Both the position numbers and the translations under genes were made by a program. The notes under the pieces are model-generated. The model did not search any database, was not told the origin of the DNA, and was given only the letters and a program-made list of their open reading frames with translations. DNA of 64,000 nt, taken from positions 1,550,001-1,614,000 of the forward strand of contig NZ_LR594659.1 of NCBI RefSeq assembly GCF_901827155.1, read 5' to 3'. Of the stretch, positions 8,755 through 18,009 are shown one piece after another; position 1 is the first letter of the stretch, and each line of letters starts with the position of its first letter. Source of the DNA: Variovorax sp. PBL-H6 (lineage in GTDB: Bacteria; Pseudomonadota; Gammaproteobacteria; Burkholderiales; Burkholderiaceae_C).

Positions 8755-9390
8755 TCACAGGCCGAGTGCCGCCAGCGGGCCGCGGCCCTCGCGCACCAGG
8801 ACCGGCTCGCCGCCAGTGCCCATGGGCGTCAGGTCGACCACCGTGGTGGGCTCGGAAGGGCAAGCGCCGCAGGCGATCACCGCGCCGATCTGCTTTTCGA
8901 AGCGCTCGCGGATCGCCTGCGCATCATTGAGCGCCGCGGTTTCGCCGGGCGGGATCAGGGTGGTGGCCAACAACGGTTCGCCATGCAGCATGAGCAGCTC
9001 GCACAGCACCTTGTGGTCGGGCACGCGCAGGCCGATGGTCTTGCGCTGTGGATGGCTCACCCGCCGCGGCACCTCCTTGGTGGCTTCCAGCAGAAAGGTG
9101 TAGGGGCCTGGGGTCGCTGCCTTCAGGAGGCGGTACTGCTTGTTGTCCACCCTCGCGTAGCTCGAAAGCTCGCTCAGGTCGCGGCACAGCAGCGTGAGGT
9201 GGTGCTTCTCGTCGACCTGGCGGATGCGGCGCAACTGGTCGACAGCGTCCTTGTCATCCAGGTGGCAGGCCAGGGCGTAGCTCGAATCGGTGGGCACTGC
9301 CACGATCTCGCCGCGCGCCAGCAGGGCAGCTGCCTGCTTGAGCAGGCGCTGCTGCGGGTTCTCGGGATGGATTTCGAAGAACTGGGCCAT
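8755..9390 (-). CDS. YciO-like threonylcarbamoyl-AMP synthase (Sua5/YciO/YrdC) family protein
   Basis: 211 residues from ATG 9390; a TTG at 9414 would add eight residues. The start MAQFFEIHPENPQ is characteristic of the YciO branch. The Sua5/YrdC nucleotide/threonine pocket is visible in GEIVAVPTDSSYALACHL and in KTIGLRVPDHKV. The family binds RNA and makes threonylcarbamoyl-AMP for the t6A tRNA modification, but YciO itself appears to be a weaker, partly redundant member, so the exact role is uncertain. It lies in a minus-strand run with the PHP protein and EamA transporter upstream and M50/trpS downstream. Confidence 0.87.
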   Translation of the reverse strand: MAQFFEIHPENPQQRLLKQAAALLARGEIVAVPTDSSYALACHLDDKDAVDQLRRIRQVDEKHHLTLLCRDLSELSSYARVDNKQYRLLKAATPGPYTFLLEATKEVPRRVSHPQRKTIGLRVPDHKVLCELLMLHGEPLLATTLIPPGETAALNDAQAIRERFEKQIGAVIACGACPSEPTTVVDLTPMGTGGEPVLVREGRGPLAALGL

Positions 9391-9429
9391 GGAGTCAATG
9401 CATTCTGCCGACAAACGGACAACGTGAGC

Positions 9430-10377
9430 TCAGGACTCCGCAGGCTCGATCGGCACCTTCCGCTCGCGCACCGTGAGCCAGGCGCCGGCCGCGCCGCAGA
9501 CGGCAATCATGGAGATGCCGATCAGCGAGACCCGGTCGGGCACCTGCGAGAAAACAAGCCAGCCGCCGAGCATGGCAAAGGCGATCTGGGCATAGAGGTA
9601 GGGCGTGAGGGTGGACGCCGGCGCGCGCTGGTAGGCGAGGATCAAGATGAAGTGGCCCACGGTGCCCATGAAGCCCATCAGGCAAAGCAGTGCCCACCAC
9701 TGCCAGCCCGGCAGCGCTGTCCACACGAAGGGCAGGGCCAGCGAGGCCAGGAGCGCGCCCACCCAGCCGGTGTAGAAGTGCATGGTCATCGGGTTCTCGG
9801 TGCGGGCCAGCTTGCTGGTGAGCACCTGGAACCAGGCATTGGTCAGCACCAGGCCGATGGGGAGCAGCACGGCCCAGCTCAAGGCCTCTCCGCCCGGCCG
9901 CAGGATGACCAGGGTGCCGATGAAGCCGCCCGCCACCAGCACCCAGCGAAGCGGCGAGACCTGCTCATTGAGCGTCGTCGCGGCCAGCAGGGTGATCACC
10001 AGCGGGGCGATCAGCACGATCGAGGTGAACTCGGCCAGCGGCATGTAGCGCAGGCTGAAGAAGGCCAGCGTGCTCGAGGCCAGCAGCAGCGCGCCGCGCA
10101 GCAGCTGGTATCTCGGGTGCTTGGTGCGCAGCAGCGCCGTGCCCTTCAGCGGCAGCAGCACGGCGGTGGTCGCCAGGGCCTGGAAGGCATAGCGGAACCA
10201 CACGCCCATGAGGATCGGCACGCCGGCGGTCGAGAGCTTGGTGGCGCTGTCCAGCGTGGCGAAGCAGGCCACGGCCACCATCACCAGGCCGATGCCCGCG
10301 AGGATGCGCTCGGATTCGAGGTCGCGCGTGCGCTTGCGTTCCGCCAGGCCGCCGGTCGTCGTGGTCGGGCTGCTCAC
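9430..10377 (-). CDS. EamA/DMT-family transporter
   Basis: 315 residues with about ten hydrophobic helices in two EamA repeats, for example GIGLVMVAVACFATLD near the start and VLLPIGLVLTNAWFQ opening the second half. A GTG at 10377 overlaps the TGA of the PHP gene (GTGA), which argues for translational coupling and against a longer start. The DMT superfamily exports amino acids, nucleosides or other metabolites; the substrate here cannot be assigned. Confidence 0.85.
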   Translation of the reverse strand: MSSPTTTTGGLAERKRTRDLESERILAGIGLVMVAVACFATLDSATKLSTAGVPILMGVWFRYAFQALATTAVLLPLKGTALLRTKHPRYQLLRGALLLASSTLAFFSLRYMPLAEFTSIVLIAPLVITLLAATTLNEQVSPLRWVLVAGGFIGTLVILRPGGEALSWAVLLPIGLVLTNAWFQVLTSKLARTENPMTMHFYTGWVGALLASLALPFVWTALPGWQWWALLCLMGFMGTVGHFILILAYQRAPASTLTPYLYAQIAFAMLGGWLVFSQVPDRVSLIGISMIAVCGAAGAWLTVRERKVPIEPAES

Positions 10378-11228
10378 TGGATACGGTCTTCGAGCAGTTC
10401 CCACACCGGGGTCAGCCGGCCGGGAAGCAGCGGCAGTTTGCCCAGGTCGCAATGGCTTTCGTCGGGGCTGTGGAAATCGCTGCCGCGCGAGGCGGCGAAG
10501 CCGAATTCCAGCGCCTTGTCGGCGTATTCGACGTACTCGGCTGGGGAGTGGCTGCCCGTCACGACCTCGATCGCCCTGCCGCCGTGTTCCTTGAACTCGA
10601 GGAACAGCGCGTATTCCTCATTGGCCGTGAACTTGTAGCGGCCCGGGTGCGCAATCACCGCGAGGCCCTTGGCCTGGGTGATCCAGCGCACCGCGTCCTT
10701 CAGCGTGGCCCAGCGGTGCGGCACATACCCCGGCTTGCCTTCGGTGAGGAACTTGCGAAACACCTCCGAGGTGTCTCGGCAATGGCCTTGCTCGACCAGG
10801 AAGCGGGCGAAATGGGTGCGCGAGATCAGCTCGGGATTGCCCACGAACTTGAGCGCACCTTCATAGGCGCCCTTGATGCCCACCTGGGCCAGGCCCTCGG
10901 CCATTTCCTCGGCCCGCCGGCCGCGGCCGCCGCGGGTGCCGTAGAGGCCTTCGCCGATGGCCGCGTCCTCAGGGTCGAAGCCCAGCCCGACGATGTGCAC
11001 CGTCTCGTTGGCGAAGGTGACCGAAATTTCGGTGCCTGTGAGGTAGCGCATGCCCTGCGCGCGCGCCGCCGCAGCCGCGCGGTGCTGGCCGCCGATCTCG
11101 TCGTGGTCGGTCAGGGCCCAGAGCTCGACGCCGTTGGAAGCGGCGCGGGCCGCCAGTTGCTCGGGGGTCAGGGTGCCGTCGGACACCACGGAGTGGCAGT
11201 GCAGGTCGGCGTTCAGGATGGAAGACAC
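10374..11228 (-). CDS. PHP-domain phosphoesterase (RNase AM / YciV-like)
   Basis: 284 residues, GTG start. The PHP metal site is clear: ADLHCHSVVSDG at the N-terminus, LTDHDEIGG near residue 40, GTEIS near residue 65, and FHSPDESHCDLG near the C-terminus. This branch (E. coli YciV/RNase AM) hydrolyses 3',5'-nucleotide bisphosphates and trims rRNA 5' ends. The neighbouring YciO-like gene and trpS match a conserved neighbourhood for this family. The EamA transporter overlaps its stop codon. Confidence 0.9.
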   Translation of the reverse strand: MSSILNADLHCHSVVSDGTLTPEQLAARAASNGVELWALTDHDEIGGQHRAAAAARAQGMRYLTGTEISVTFANETVHIVGLGFDPEDAAIGEGLYGTRGGRGRRAEEMAEGLAQVGIKGAYEGALKFVGNPELISRTHFARFLVEQGHCRDTSEVFRKFLTEGKPGYVPHRWATLKDAVRWITQAKGLAVIAHPGRYKFTANEEYALFLEFKEHGGRAIEVVTGSHSPAEYVEYADKALEFGFAASRGSDFHSPDESHCDLGKLPLLPGRLTPVWELLEDRIQ

Positions 11229-11286
11229 CCGGTGGATCTTATTCTTTCTTGCATGGGCTTGCAGGGCCCATGGAGACTGTCGAGCC

Positions 11287-11305
11287 TGCTATCGAACGAA
11301 TAGCA
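11287..11305. repeat. Short inverted repeat in the divergent PHP/PPK2 spacer
   Basis: TGCTAT (11287-11292) and ATAGCA (11300-11305) form a 6-bp stem with a seven-base loop. The sequence resembles short intergenic TGCTAT...ATAGC repeats that I recall from Comamonadaceae genomes; this comparison is from memory. The rest of the 210-base divergent spacer must hold both promoters, but no clear -35/-10 pair was found. Confidence 0.35.
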
Positions 11306-11438
11306 ACCACAAAGCGCCGGTGCGCCCTTTCGAGCGCTTCTTGCGTGCCGCGACGACGGCGGCGGGCGGTCCCGTCTGTCACGAGTCGGTCATTCCGCAA
11401 GGGCAGCATGGTTGTCCTCTATTTGTTTCGGAAGCTTT

Positions 11439-12356
11439 ATGACGCTGCCCAGCACCCTCGGCGACCAGGACGAACTGATGCAGCGCATGGCGCGCGACCT
11501 CATCGACAGCTACGACGAAGAACTGGAGCTCGAGATCGAGGACCGTGACCTGGACGAGCTCGAGTCGGGCCACCCGGGCGACAAGGCAGCCCGCCGCGCT
11601 TACTTCAAGGAGCTGTTCCGCCTGCAGGGCGAGCTCGTCAAGCTGCAGGACTGGGTGCAGCACAGCCGGCAGAAGGTGGTGATCCTGTTCGAGGGCCGCG
11701 ACGCGGCGGGCAAGGGCGGGGTGATCAAGCGCATCACCCAACGGCTCAACCCGCGCGTGGCGCGCGTCGCGGCGCTGCCGGCGCCCAACGACCGCGAGCG
11801 CACCCAGTGGTACTTCCAGCGCTACGTGGCCCAACTGCCGGCCGCCGGCGAGATGGTGCTGTTCGACCGCAGCTGGTACAACCGCGCCGGCGTCGAGCGC
11901 GTGATGGGCTTCTGCACCGACGACGAATACGAGGAGTTCTTCCGCTCCGTGCCCGACTTCGAGCGCATGCTGGTGCGTTCGGGGATCAAGCTCATCAAAT
12001 ACTGGTTCTCGATCACCGACGAAGAGCAGCACATGCGCTTCCTGGGCCGCATCCACGACCCGCTCAAGCAGTGGAAGCTCAGCCCGATGGACCTGGAATC
12101 CCGCCGCCGCTGGGAGGAATACACCAAGGCGAAGGAAACCATGCTGGAGCGCACGCACATCGAGGAAGCGCCCTGGTGGGTGGTCCAGGCCGTCGACAAG
12201 AAGAAGGCGCGCCTGAATTGCATCACGCACCTGCTGGGCCAATTGCCCTACCAGGAGGTGCCGCATGCCCCGATCGAGCTGCCCGCGCGCGAGCGGCACG
12301 CAGACTACCTGCGGCAACCGGTGCCGGCTTCGATGTACGTGCCCGAGGTCTACTAG
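11439..12356 (+). CDS. ppk2: Polyphosphate kinase 2
   Basis: 305 residues. PPK2 uses inorganic polyphosphate to phosphorylate nucleoside diphosphates or monophosphates. The Walker A-like loop is FEGRDAAGKGGVIKR, followed by the paired motifs VLFDRSWYNRAGVERVMGF and KYWFSITDEEQ. A region rich in acidic residues (LELEIEDRDLDELE) precedes the kinase fold. An ATG at 11439 is preferred to the upstream TTG at 11412, with GGAAG just before it. The tail LPARERHADYLRQPVPASMYVPEVY matches long PPK2 proteins. Confidence 0.94.
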   Translation: MTLPSTLGDQDELMQRMARDLIDSYDEELELEIEDRDLDELESGHPGDKAARRAYFKELFRLQGELVKLQDWVQHSRQKVVILFEGRDAAGKGGVIKRITQRLNPRVARVAALPAPNDRERTQWYFQRYVAQLPAAGEMVLFDRSWYNRAGVERVMGFCTDDEYEEFFRSVPDFERMLVRSGIKLIKYWFSITDEEQHMRFLGRIHDPLKQWKLSPMDLESRRRWEEYTKAKETMLERTHIEEAPWWVVQAVDKKKARLNCITHLLGQLPYQEVPHAPIELPARERHADYLRQPVPASMYVPEVY

Positions 12357-12427
12357 GAGCGTCGCAGCGCAGCTCGCGGCCCGGAAGCTGCTAAGGTGGG
12401 GAGCCGAACCCGGCCCACGCCCGCACC

Positions 12428-13477
12428 ATGGCCCGTCGCTCTTCCTCGACCTCTGCCGCGAAGGCGTTCACGCGCGCCTACCAGCGCAGCATGAAGGCCC
12501 TCACCACCGCCACCCTGCGCAATGGAAAGCGCATCGCAGGGCAGGTGCAGCGCGCGGCGGCCGAGCACCTCAAGCCGCCTCGCGGCCCCGGCGACTGGCT
12601 GGCGGGGGCCGCGCTCGGCCCTGGCGGGGCGCGGCGCTATCACCTGTACCGGCCGCCGGACATGCAGCTGGGCGAGCGCCTGCCGCTCCTGGTCATGCTG
12701 CATGGCTGCGGCCAGACCGGGCGCGACTTTGCCGCCAGCACGCGCATGAACCTGCTGGCTGCACGCGAACGCTTCTTCGTGCTCTACCCGGAGCAGGACC
12801 GCATGGCCCATCCGCAGGGCTGCTGGAATTGGTACGACCGCCGCTTCGGCAAGGCCGACGCCGAGGCTGCGACGCTGATGGCCGCCATCGACCAGGTCTG
12901 CCTGCTGTACCCGGTGGACCGCGAGCGCGTCGCCGTGGCCGGGCTCTCCGCGGGCGCCGGCATGGCGGCGCTGATGGCCACGCGCTACGCCGTGCGCTTC
13001 AAGGCCCTGGCCATGCATTCGGGCGTGGCACCCGGCGCCGCCCGCTCGCCCGCGACCGCGCTGGGCGCCATGCGCGGGCGCCATGTGCCGCCGATGCCCG
13101 CCACTGCGGTCGGCAAGGCCATGGGGGCCGCCGCGGTCTTCGCCACGCTGCCGCCGCTGCTGGTCCTGCATGGCGATGCCGATCTGGTCGTGTCGGCCCG
13201 CAATGCGTTGAGCACCGCGGAGGTCTGGGCCACGGCCACCGGCGCGCGGCCCGGCATCCAGCGCACCGTGCAGCGTGGCAAGCGCCATGCAATGCGGGTC
13301 ACGGAGTTCAAGCGCAAGGGCCGCACCCTTGTCATGCTGTGCGAGGTCGCGGGGCTGGGTCATGCCTGGAGCGGCGGCGCGCCACGCCTGCCTTTCAGCG
13401 ACGCGGCCGGGCCCAATGCGTCGCGGCTGATCTGGGCCTTCGCCTCGAAGCAGTTCAAGGCGGCCGCGGTAGCCTGA
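12428..13477 (+). CDS. LpqC/PHB-depolymerase-family esterase
   Basis: 349 residues with an alpha/beta-hydrolase fold. The oxyanion region is LLVMLHGCGQTGRDFA, and the nucleophile is in AGLSAGAGMAAL (GxSxG). HGDADLVV probably holds the acid, and GLGHAWSGG the catalytic His. These are hallmarks of the esterase_PHB family (LpqC/FaeC-like). The N-terminus is basic and has no signal peptide, so the enzyme may act on intracellular PHA or on small esters. It begins 71 bases after ppk2, perhaps co-transcribed. Confidence 0.9.
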   Translation: MARRSSSTSAAKAFTRAYQRSMKALTTATLRNGKRIAGQVQRAAAEHLKPPRGPGDWLAGAALGPGGARRYHLYRPPDMQLGERLPLLVMLHGCGQTGRDFAASTRMNLLAARERFFVLYPEQDRMAHPQGCWNWYDRRFGKADAEAATLMAAIDQVCLLYPVDRERVAVAGLSAGAGMAALMATRYAVRFKALAMHSGVAPGAARSPATALGAMRGRHVPPMPATAVGKAMGAAAVFATLPPLLVLHGDADLVVSARNALSTAEVWATATGARPGIQRTVQRGKRHAMRVTEFKRKGRTLVMLCEVAGLGHAWSGGAPRLPFSDAAGPNASRLIWAFASKQFKAAAVA

Positions 13478-13502
13478 CATGTCCGGCATCGCCTGCGACC
13501 AC

Positions 13503-13777
13503 TGATGCCGGTGCTGCGCGAATGGCTGGCAAGGCGAGGGCGCTGGCCGCATCGGCCTGATCCTCACCGGCCACAGCCTCGGTGCCGCACTCGCCACACT
13601 GCCCGCCACGGTGCTTGCCCCGAGCCTGCTGGAACCTTCGGCTCGCCGCGCGTCGGCAGCACGGCGTTCGTGGCCGCGCTCGCGGAAGTCCAGTTGCTTC
13701 GACTCGTCAATGGCTGCGACCTCGTCACGCACCTGCCGCCGGCCTTGTCGCTCTTCGCGAATGCCCGTTTCGGGTGA
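13503..13777 (+). pseudogene. Frameshifted remnant of a class 3 lipase
   Basis: The spacer between the esterase and urtA holds two pieces of one protein family in different frames. Frame 3 encodes LILTGHSLGAALATLPATVL (the lipase nucleophile elbow, 13557 on). Frame 2 encodes GTFGSPRVGSTAFVAAL and LLRLVNGCDLVTHLPPAL (13631-13757). In an intact Lipase_3 domain these segments follow each other in one frame. No start codon, N-terminal half or catalytic His region remains. The gene has therefore decayed by truncation and a shift near 13605-13630. Confidence 0.7.
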
Positions 13778-13874
13778 AGAGAACAGGCTGAGCTGTACGC
13801 CACCCGGCGTATTTCCGACGCGGGACCGATTCCGCAGACTCGCCTGTGTCATTCACACCCAGGAGAAGAGTCCC

Positions 13875-15146
13875 ATGCAACAACGTCGATTCACCCTCAA
13901 GGCGCTCACGGCCGCGGTCGCGCTGGCCGGCCTTTCCGCCATTCCGGCCTTGGCTGCCGACACCATCAAGGTCGGCGTGCTGCACTCGCTGTCGGGCACC
14001 ATGGCCATCTCCGAGACCGTGCTCAAGGACACCGTGCTGATGGCGATCGACGAGATCAATGCCAAGGGCGGGGTGCTCGGCAAGAAGCTCGAGCCCGTGG
14101 TGGTCGACCCGGCCTCCAACTGGCCGCTCTTCGCCGAGAAGACCAAGCAGCTGCTCGGCCAGGACAAGGTGTCGGTGATCTTCGGCTGCTGGACCTCCGT
14201 GTCGCGCAAGTCGGTGCTGCCGGTGGTCGAGGAAATGAACGGCCTGCTGTTCTACCCCGTCCAGTACGAAGGCGAGGAGCTCAGCAAGAACGTCTTCTAC
14301 ACCGGCGCCGCGCCCAACCAGCAGGCCATTCCCGCGGTCGACTACCTGATGAGCAAGGAAGGCGGCGGCGCCAAGCGCTGGGTGCTGCTGGGCACCGACT
14401 ACGTCTATCCGCGCACCACCAACAAGATCCTGCGCGCCTACCTCAAGAGCAAGGGCGTGAAGGACACCGACATCGACGAGAAGTACACCCCCTTCGGCCA
14501 CAGCGACTACCAGACCATCGTCGCCGACATCAAGAAGTTCTCCTCCGGCGGCAAGACGGCCGTGGTGTCGACCATCAACGGCGACTCCAACGTGCCCTTC
14601 TACAAGGAACTCGGCAACGCCGGCCTGAAGGCCAAGGACGTGCCGGTGGTCGCCTTCTCGGTGGGCGAGGAAGAGCTGCGCGGCGTCGACACCAAGCCGC
14701 TGGTGGGCCACCTGGCCGCATGGAACTACTTCATGTCGATCAAGAACCCGACCAACACCGCGTTCATCAAGCAGTGGAGCGACTACGCCAAGGCCAAGAA
14801 CATCGCCGGCCACAAGGACAAGCCGCTCACCAACGACCCGATGGAAGCCACCTACATCGGCATCCACATGTGGAAGCAGGCGGTCGAGAAGGCCAAGAGC
14901 ACCGACACCGACAAGGTGATCGCGGCGATGGCCGGTCAGACGTTTACCGCGCCCTCGGGCATCGTTTCGAAGATGGACGAGAAGAACCACCACCTGCACA
15001 AGAGCGTGTTCATCGGCGAGATCAAGGCCGACGGGCAGTTCAGCGTCGTGTGGAAGACGCCGGGTCCGGTCAAGGCCAAGCCGTGGAGTCCGTACATCGA
15101 GGGCAACGACAAGAAGCCGGACTATCCGGCTGGCAAGTCGATGTAA
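13875..15146 (+). CDS. urtA: Urea ABC transporter substrate-binding protein UrtA
   Basis: 423 residues. A Sec signal peptide (residues 1-28, ending PALAAD) precedes the type-I periplasmic binding fold with IKVGVLHSLSGTMAIS. The urea-binding subfamily is recognised from VSVIFGCWTSVSRKSVLPV and LLFYPVQYEGEE. AGGAGA at 13861-13866 precedes the ATG. It is the first gene of a five-gene urea/short-chain amide uptake operon. Such operons are usually induced by nitrogen limitation, but no clear sigma-54 site was found in the 97 bases upstream. Confidence 0.96.
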   Translation: MQQRRFTLKALTAAVALAGLSAIPALAADTIKVGVLHSLSGTMAISETVLKDTVLMAIDEINAKGGVLGKKLEPVVVDPASNWPLFAEKTKQLLGQDKVSVIFGCWTSVSRKSVLPVVEEMNGLLFYPVQYEGEELSKNVFYTGAAPNQQAIPAVDYLMSKEGGGAKRWVLLGTDYVYPRTTNKILRAYLKSKGVKDTDIDEKYTPFGHSDYQTIVADIKKFSSGGKTAVVSTINGDSNVPFYKELGNAGLKAKDVPVVAFSVGEEELRGVDTKPLVGHLAAWNYFMSIKNPTNTAFIKQWSDYAKAKNIAGHKDKPLTNDPMEATYIGIHMWKQAVEKAKSTDTDKVIAAMAGQTFTAPSGIVSKMDEKNHHLHKSVFIGEIKADGQFSVVWKTPGPVKAKPWSPYIEGNDKKPDYPAGKSM

Positions 15147-15162
15147 GGCAAAGAGCGCTGCC

Positions 15163-15184
15163 CCCTCTCCCCTTGGGGAGAGGG
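15163..15184 (+). promoter_or_regulatory. Intercistronic stem-loop between urtA and urtB
   Basis: CCCTCTCC (15163-15170) pairs perfectly with GGAGAGGG (15177-15184) around a six-base loop. There is no T-run, so it is unlikely to be a full terminator. A hairpin here fits mRNA stabilisation or partial attenuation, giving more binding protein than permease. Confidence 0.6.
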
Positions 15185-15202
15185 AGCAAAGCCCGAACCA
15201 CG

Positions 15203-16789
15203 ATGCTCCGACGAACACTTCACCGCCTGCTCTGCGCCTCGACGCTGCTGATGGCGCTGTCCATCCACGCACTCACCCTGGACGAGGCCCGTGCCATCGC
15301 CTCGGGCGAATCCGAGGCCCGCATCGCCGCCCTCAACAAGGCCGTCGCGACCGCGGACGAGAAGACCGCCGCCTTCATCGAGGCCATGGCCGGCGACGCG
15401 GTCAAGTACACCGAGGACAAGGTCTTCCTCATCAAGGGCGACAAGGCCTACGACCCGGTCACCGGTGCCGAGCTCAAGTTGCCCGACACGGCCGACGACG
15501 TGGTCAACAACAACCTGATGCGCGGCGCGCTCGACGCGGCGCAGGCCGCGCTCAAGCTCACGAGCAAGGACGAGGCGGTGCGCGCCGAGGCGGCGCAGGC
15601 CCTTTTCAAGGAGCCCGACGAATCGCGCCTGCCCCTGGTCGAGAAGGCGCTGGCCGCCGAAACCAACGACCGGATCAAGGCCCGGCTCGAACTGGTGCGC
15701 GCCGCCAGCATGCTGGGCAGCGTGGACAGGGCAAAGCGCCTCTCGGCCGCGAAGGCGCTGGGCGAGAGCCGCAGCCCCGACACCAAGCTGCTGCTCAACC
15801 AGCGCCTGGCCGACGAGACCGACGCCGATGTCAAGACGACCATCGAGGCGTCCATCCGCAGCATCGACGGTTCGCTGGTCTGGGGCGACCGCATCAATGC
15901 GATCTTCAGCGGCATCAGCCTGGGCTCGGTCCTGTTGCTGGCCGCACTGGGACTGGCCATCACCTACGGCCTGATGGGCGTGATCAACATGGCGCATGGC
16001 GAGCTGATGATGATCGGCGCCTACGCCACCTACGTGATGCAGGGCATCTTCCAGCGCTACATGCCCGAGCCGCTCTTCGGCTGGTACCTGGTCGCCGCGA
16101 TTCCCGTCGCCTTTCTCGCCTCGGCGCTCGTGGGCGCGGTGTTGGAGCGCGGCGTGATCCGCTTCCTCTACGGACGGCCGCTCGAGACCCTGCTGGCCAC
16201 CTGGGGCATCAGCCTGATGCTGCAGCAGCTGGTGCGCTCGCTCTTCGGCGCGCAGAACGTCGGCGTGGAGAACCCCGCCTGGATGAGCGGCGGCTTCACC
16301 ATGCTGAGCAACGTCACGCTGCCGTGGAACCGCATCTGCATCATCGTCTTCGCAGTCCTGGTGCTGCTGGCGATGGGCTGGCTCATCGGCCGCACGCGGC
16401 TGGGGCTGTTCGTGCGGGGCGTCACGCAGAACCGTCCCATCGCGTCCTGCATGGGCGTGAACACCGCCCGCATCGACACCTACGCCTTCGCGCTGGGCTC
16501 GGGCATCGCCGGGCTGGCGGGCTGTGCGCTCTCGCAGATCGGCAACGTAGGCCCCGACCTCGGCCAGAGCTACATCGTCGATTCCTTCATGGTCGTCGTG
16601 ATGGGCGGCGTCGGCCAGCTCGCCGGCACCGTGTACGCGGCAATGGGACTGGGCGTGCTCAACAAGTTCATCGAAGGGTGGGCCGGCGCGGTGCTCGCGA
16701 AGATCGCGGTGCTGGTCTTCATCATCATCTTCATCCAGAAGCGGCCCCAAGGCATCTTCGCTGTCAAAGGTCGGAGCGCCGAAGCATGA
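15203..16789 (+). CDS. urtB: Urea ABC transporter permease UrtB
   Basis: 528 residues. A signal-like hydrophobic segment comes first. A soluble region of about 190 residues follows with helical repeats (LTLDEARAIASGE ... SRSPDTKLLLNQRL), as is usual for UrtB, and then the LivH-like membrane domain from about residue 225 (GLAITYGLMGVINMAHGELMMIGAY). Its stop overlaps the start of urtC (ATGA at 16786), so the two are probably translationally coupled. The conserved permease end EKRPQGIF-type motif reads QKRPQGIFAVKG. Confidence 0.95.
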   Translation: MLRRTLHRLLCASTLLMALSIHALTLDEARAIASGESEARIAALNKAVATADEKTAAFIEAMAGDAVKYTEDKVFLIKGDKAYDPVTGAELKLPDTADDVVNNNLMRGALDAAQAALKLTSKDEAVRAEAAQALFKEPDESRLPLVEKALAAETNDRIKARLELVRAASMLGSVDRAKRLSAAKALGESRSPDTKLLLNQRLADETDADVKTTIEASIRSIDGSLVWGDRINAIFSGISLGSVLLLAALGLAITYGLMGVINMAHGELMMIGAYATYVMQGIFQRYMPEPLFGWYLVAAIPVAFLASALVGAVLERGVIRFLYGRPLETLLATWGISLMLQQLVRSLFGAQNVGVENPAWMSGGFTMLSNVTLPWNRICIIVFAVLVLLAMGWLIGRTRLGLFVRGVTQNRPIASCMGVNTARIDTYAFALGSGIAGLAGCALSQIGNVGPDLGQSYIVDSFMVVVMGGVGQLAGTVYAAMGLGVLNKFIEGWAGAVLAKIAVLVFIIIFIQKRPQGIFAVKGRSAEA

Positions 16790-18009
16790 GCCGCACGGCC
16801 GCACTTCCTTCCAAAGGTCCGCTCCTCGGCGGCAAGGGCTGGACCTTCTTCTTCGTCGCGCTGATCGCCGTCTGCGCCGTGGCCCCCGTGCTCAACCTGC
16901 TGGTGCCCTCGGGCAGCGCGCTGCACATGAGCGACTACGCAGTGGCACTGGTCGGCAAGATCATGTGCTACGCCATCTGCGCCCTGGCCATGGACCTGAT
17001 CTGGGGCTACACCGGCATCCTCTCGCTGGGCCACGGCCTGTTCTTTGCGCTGGGCGGCTACATGATGGGCATGTACCTCATGCGCCAGATCGGGCGCGAC
17101 GGCAACTACAAGAGCGACCTGCCGGACTTCATGGTCTTCCTCGACTGGAAGACGCTGCCCTGGCACTGGACCTTCAGCGACAGCTTCATCGCGACGCTGC
17201 TGCTGATCGTCGCCGTGCCGGGCCTGATCGCCTTCGTGTTCGGCTTCTTCGCCTTCCGTTCGCGCATCAAGGGCGTGTACTTCTCGATCATCACGCAGGC
17301 CATGACCTTCGCGGCGATGCTGCTGTTCTTCCGCAACGAGACCGGCTTCGGCGGCAACAACGGCTTTACCGATTTCAAGCGCATCCTCGGCACGCCGATC
17401 GCGACGCAGGAGATGCGCATGACGCTGTTCGCGCTCACCGGGCTCACGCTGCTGGGCTTCTTCCTGTTCGCGCGGTGGCTCATCGGCAGCAAGTTCGGCC
17501 GCGTGCTCCAGGCCATCCGCGATGCCGAGTCGCGCGTGATGTTCTCGGGCTACAACCCGCTGCCCTACAAGCTCACGGTCTGGGTCATCTCGGCCGTGAT
17601 GTGCGGCGTGGCCGGGGCGCTCTACGTGCCGCAGGTGGGCATCATCAATCCGGGCGAGATGAGCGCGGCCAACTCCATCGAGATCGCAATCTGGGCCGCG
17701 GTCGGCGGACGCGCCACGCTGGTCGGGCCGATCCTCGGCGCCTTCATCGTCAACGGCGCGAAGAGCTGGCTCACCGTGGCCTATCCGGAATACTGGCTCT
17801 ACTTCCTCGGTGCGCTGTTCATTGCCGTCACGCTGTTCCTGCCGAACGGCATCGTGGGCCTGGTCAAGAAGTGGACGACCCGGGAGAGGAGGGCTGCGGC
17901 CGGCGAAGAACCGCGCCAGCTTGCCCAGCGTGCCGTGGCCGTGGAGCAGGGCGTCGATCCCGGCGCACTCGCGCCGCTGCCGGTGCGCACGGAAGGAGCG
18001 CGCGCATGA
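16786..18009 (+). CDS. urtC: Urea ABC transporter permease UrtC
   Basis: 407 residues with a LivM-type fold. Family marks include ALAMDLIWGYTGILSLGHGLFFALGGY, FRNETGFGGNNGFTDFK and GRVLQAIRDAESRVMFSGY. The last 35 residues are a charged cytosolic tail. The gene overlaps urtB at its start and urtD at its stop (ATGA at 18006-18009), so stoichiometric expression is likely. Confidence 0.95.
   Translation: MSRTAALPSKGPLLGGKGWTFFFVALIAVCAVAPVLNLLVPSGSALHMSDYAVALVGKIMCYAICALAMDLIWGYTGILSLGHGLFFALGGYMMGMYLMRQIGRDGNYKSDLPDFMVFLDWKTLPWHWTFSDSFIATLLLIVAVPGLIAFVFGFFAFRSRIKGVYFSIITQAMTFAAMLLFFRNETGFGGNNGFTDFKRILGTPIATQEMRMTLFALTGLTLLGFFLFARWLIGSKFGRVLQAIRDAESRVMFSGYNPLPYKLTVWVISAVMCGVAGALYVPQVGIINPGEMSAANSIEIAIWAAVGGRATLVGPILGAFIVNGAKSWLTVAYPEYWLYFLGALFIAVTLFLPNGIVGLVKKWTTRERRAAAGEEPRQLAQRAVAVEQGVDPGALAPLPVRTEGARA

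Noticed and set aside
9388..9414. TTG start eight codons upstream of the YciO-like gene
   Set aside because: The family begins at MAQFFEIHPENPQ, which matches the ATG at 9390.
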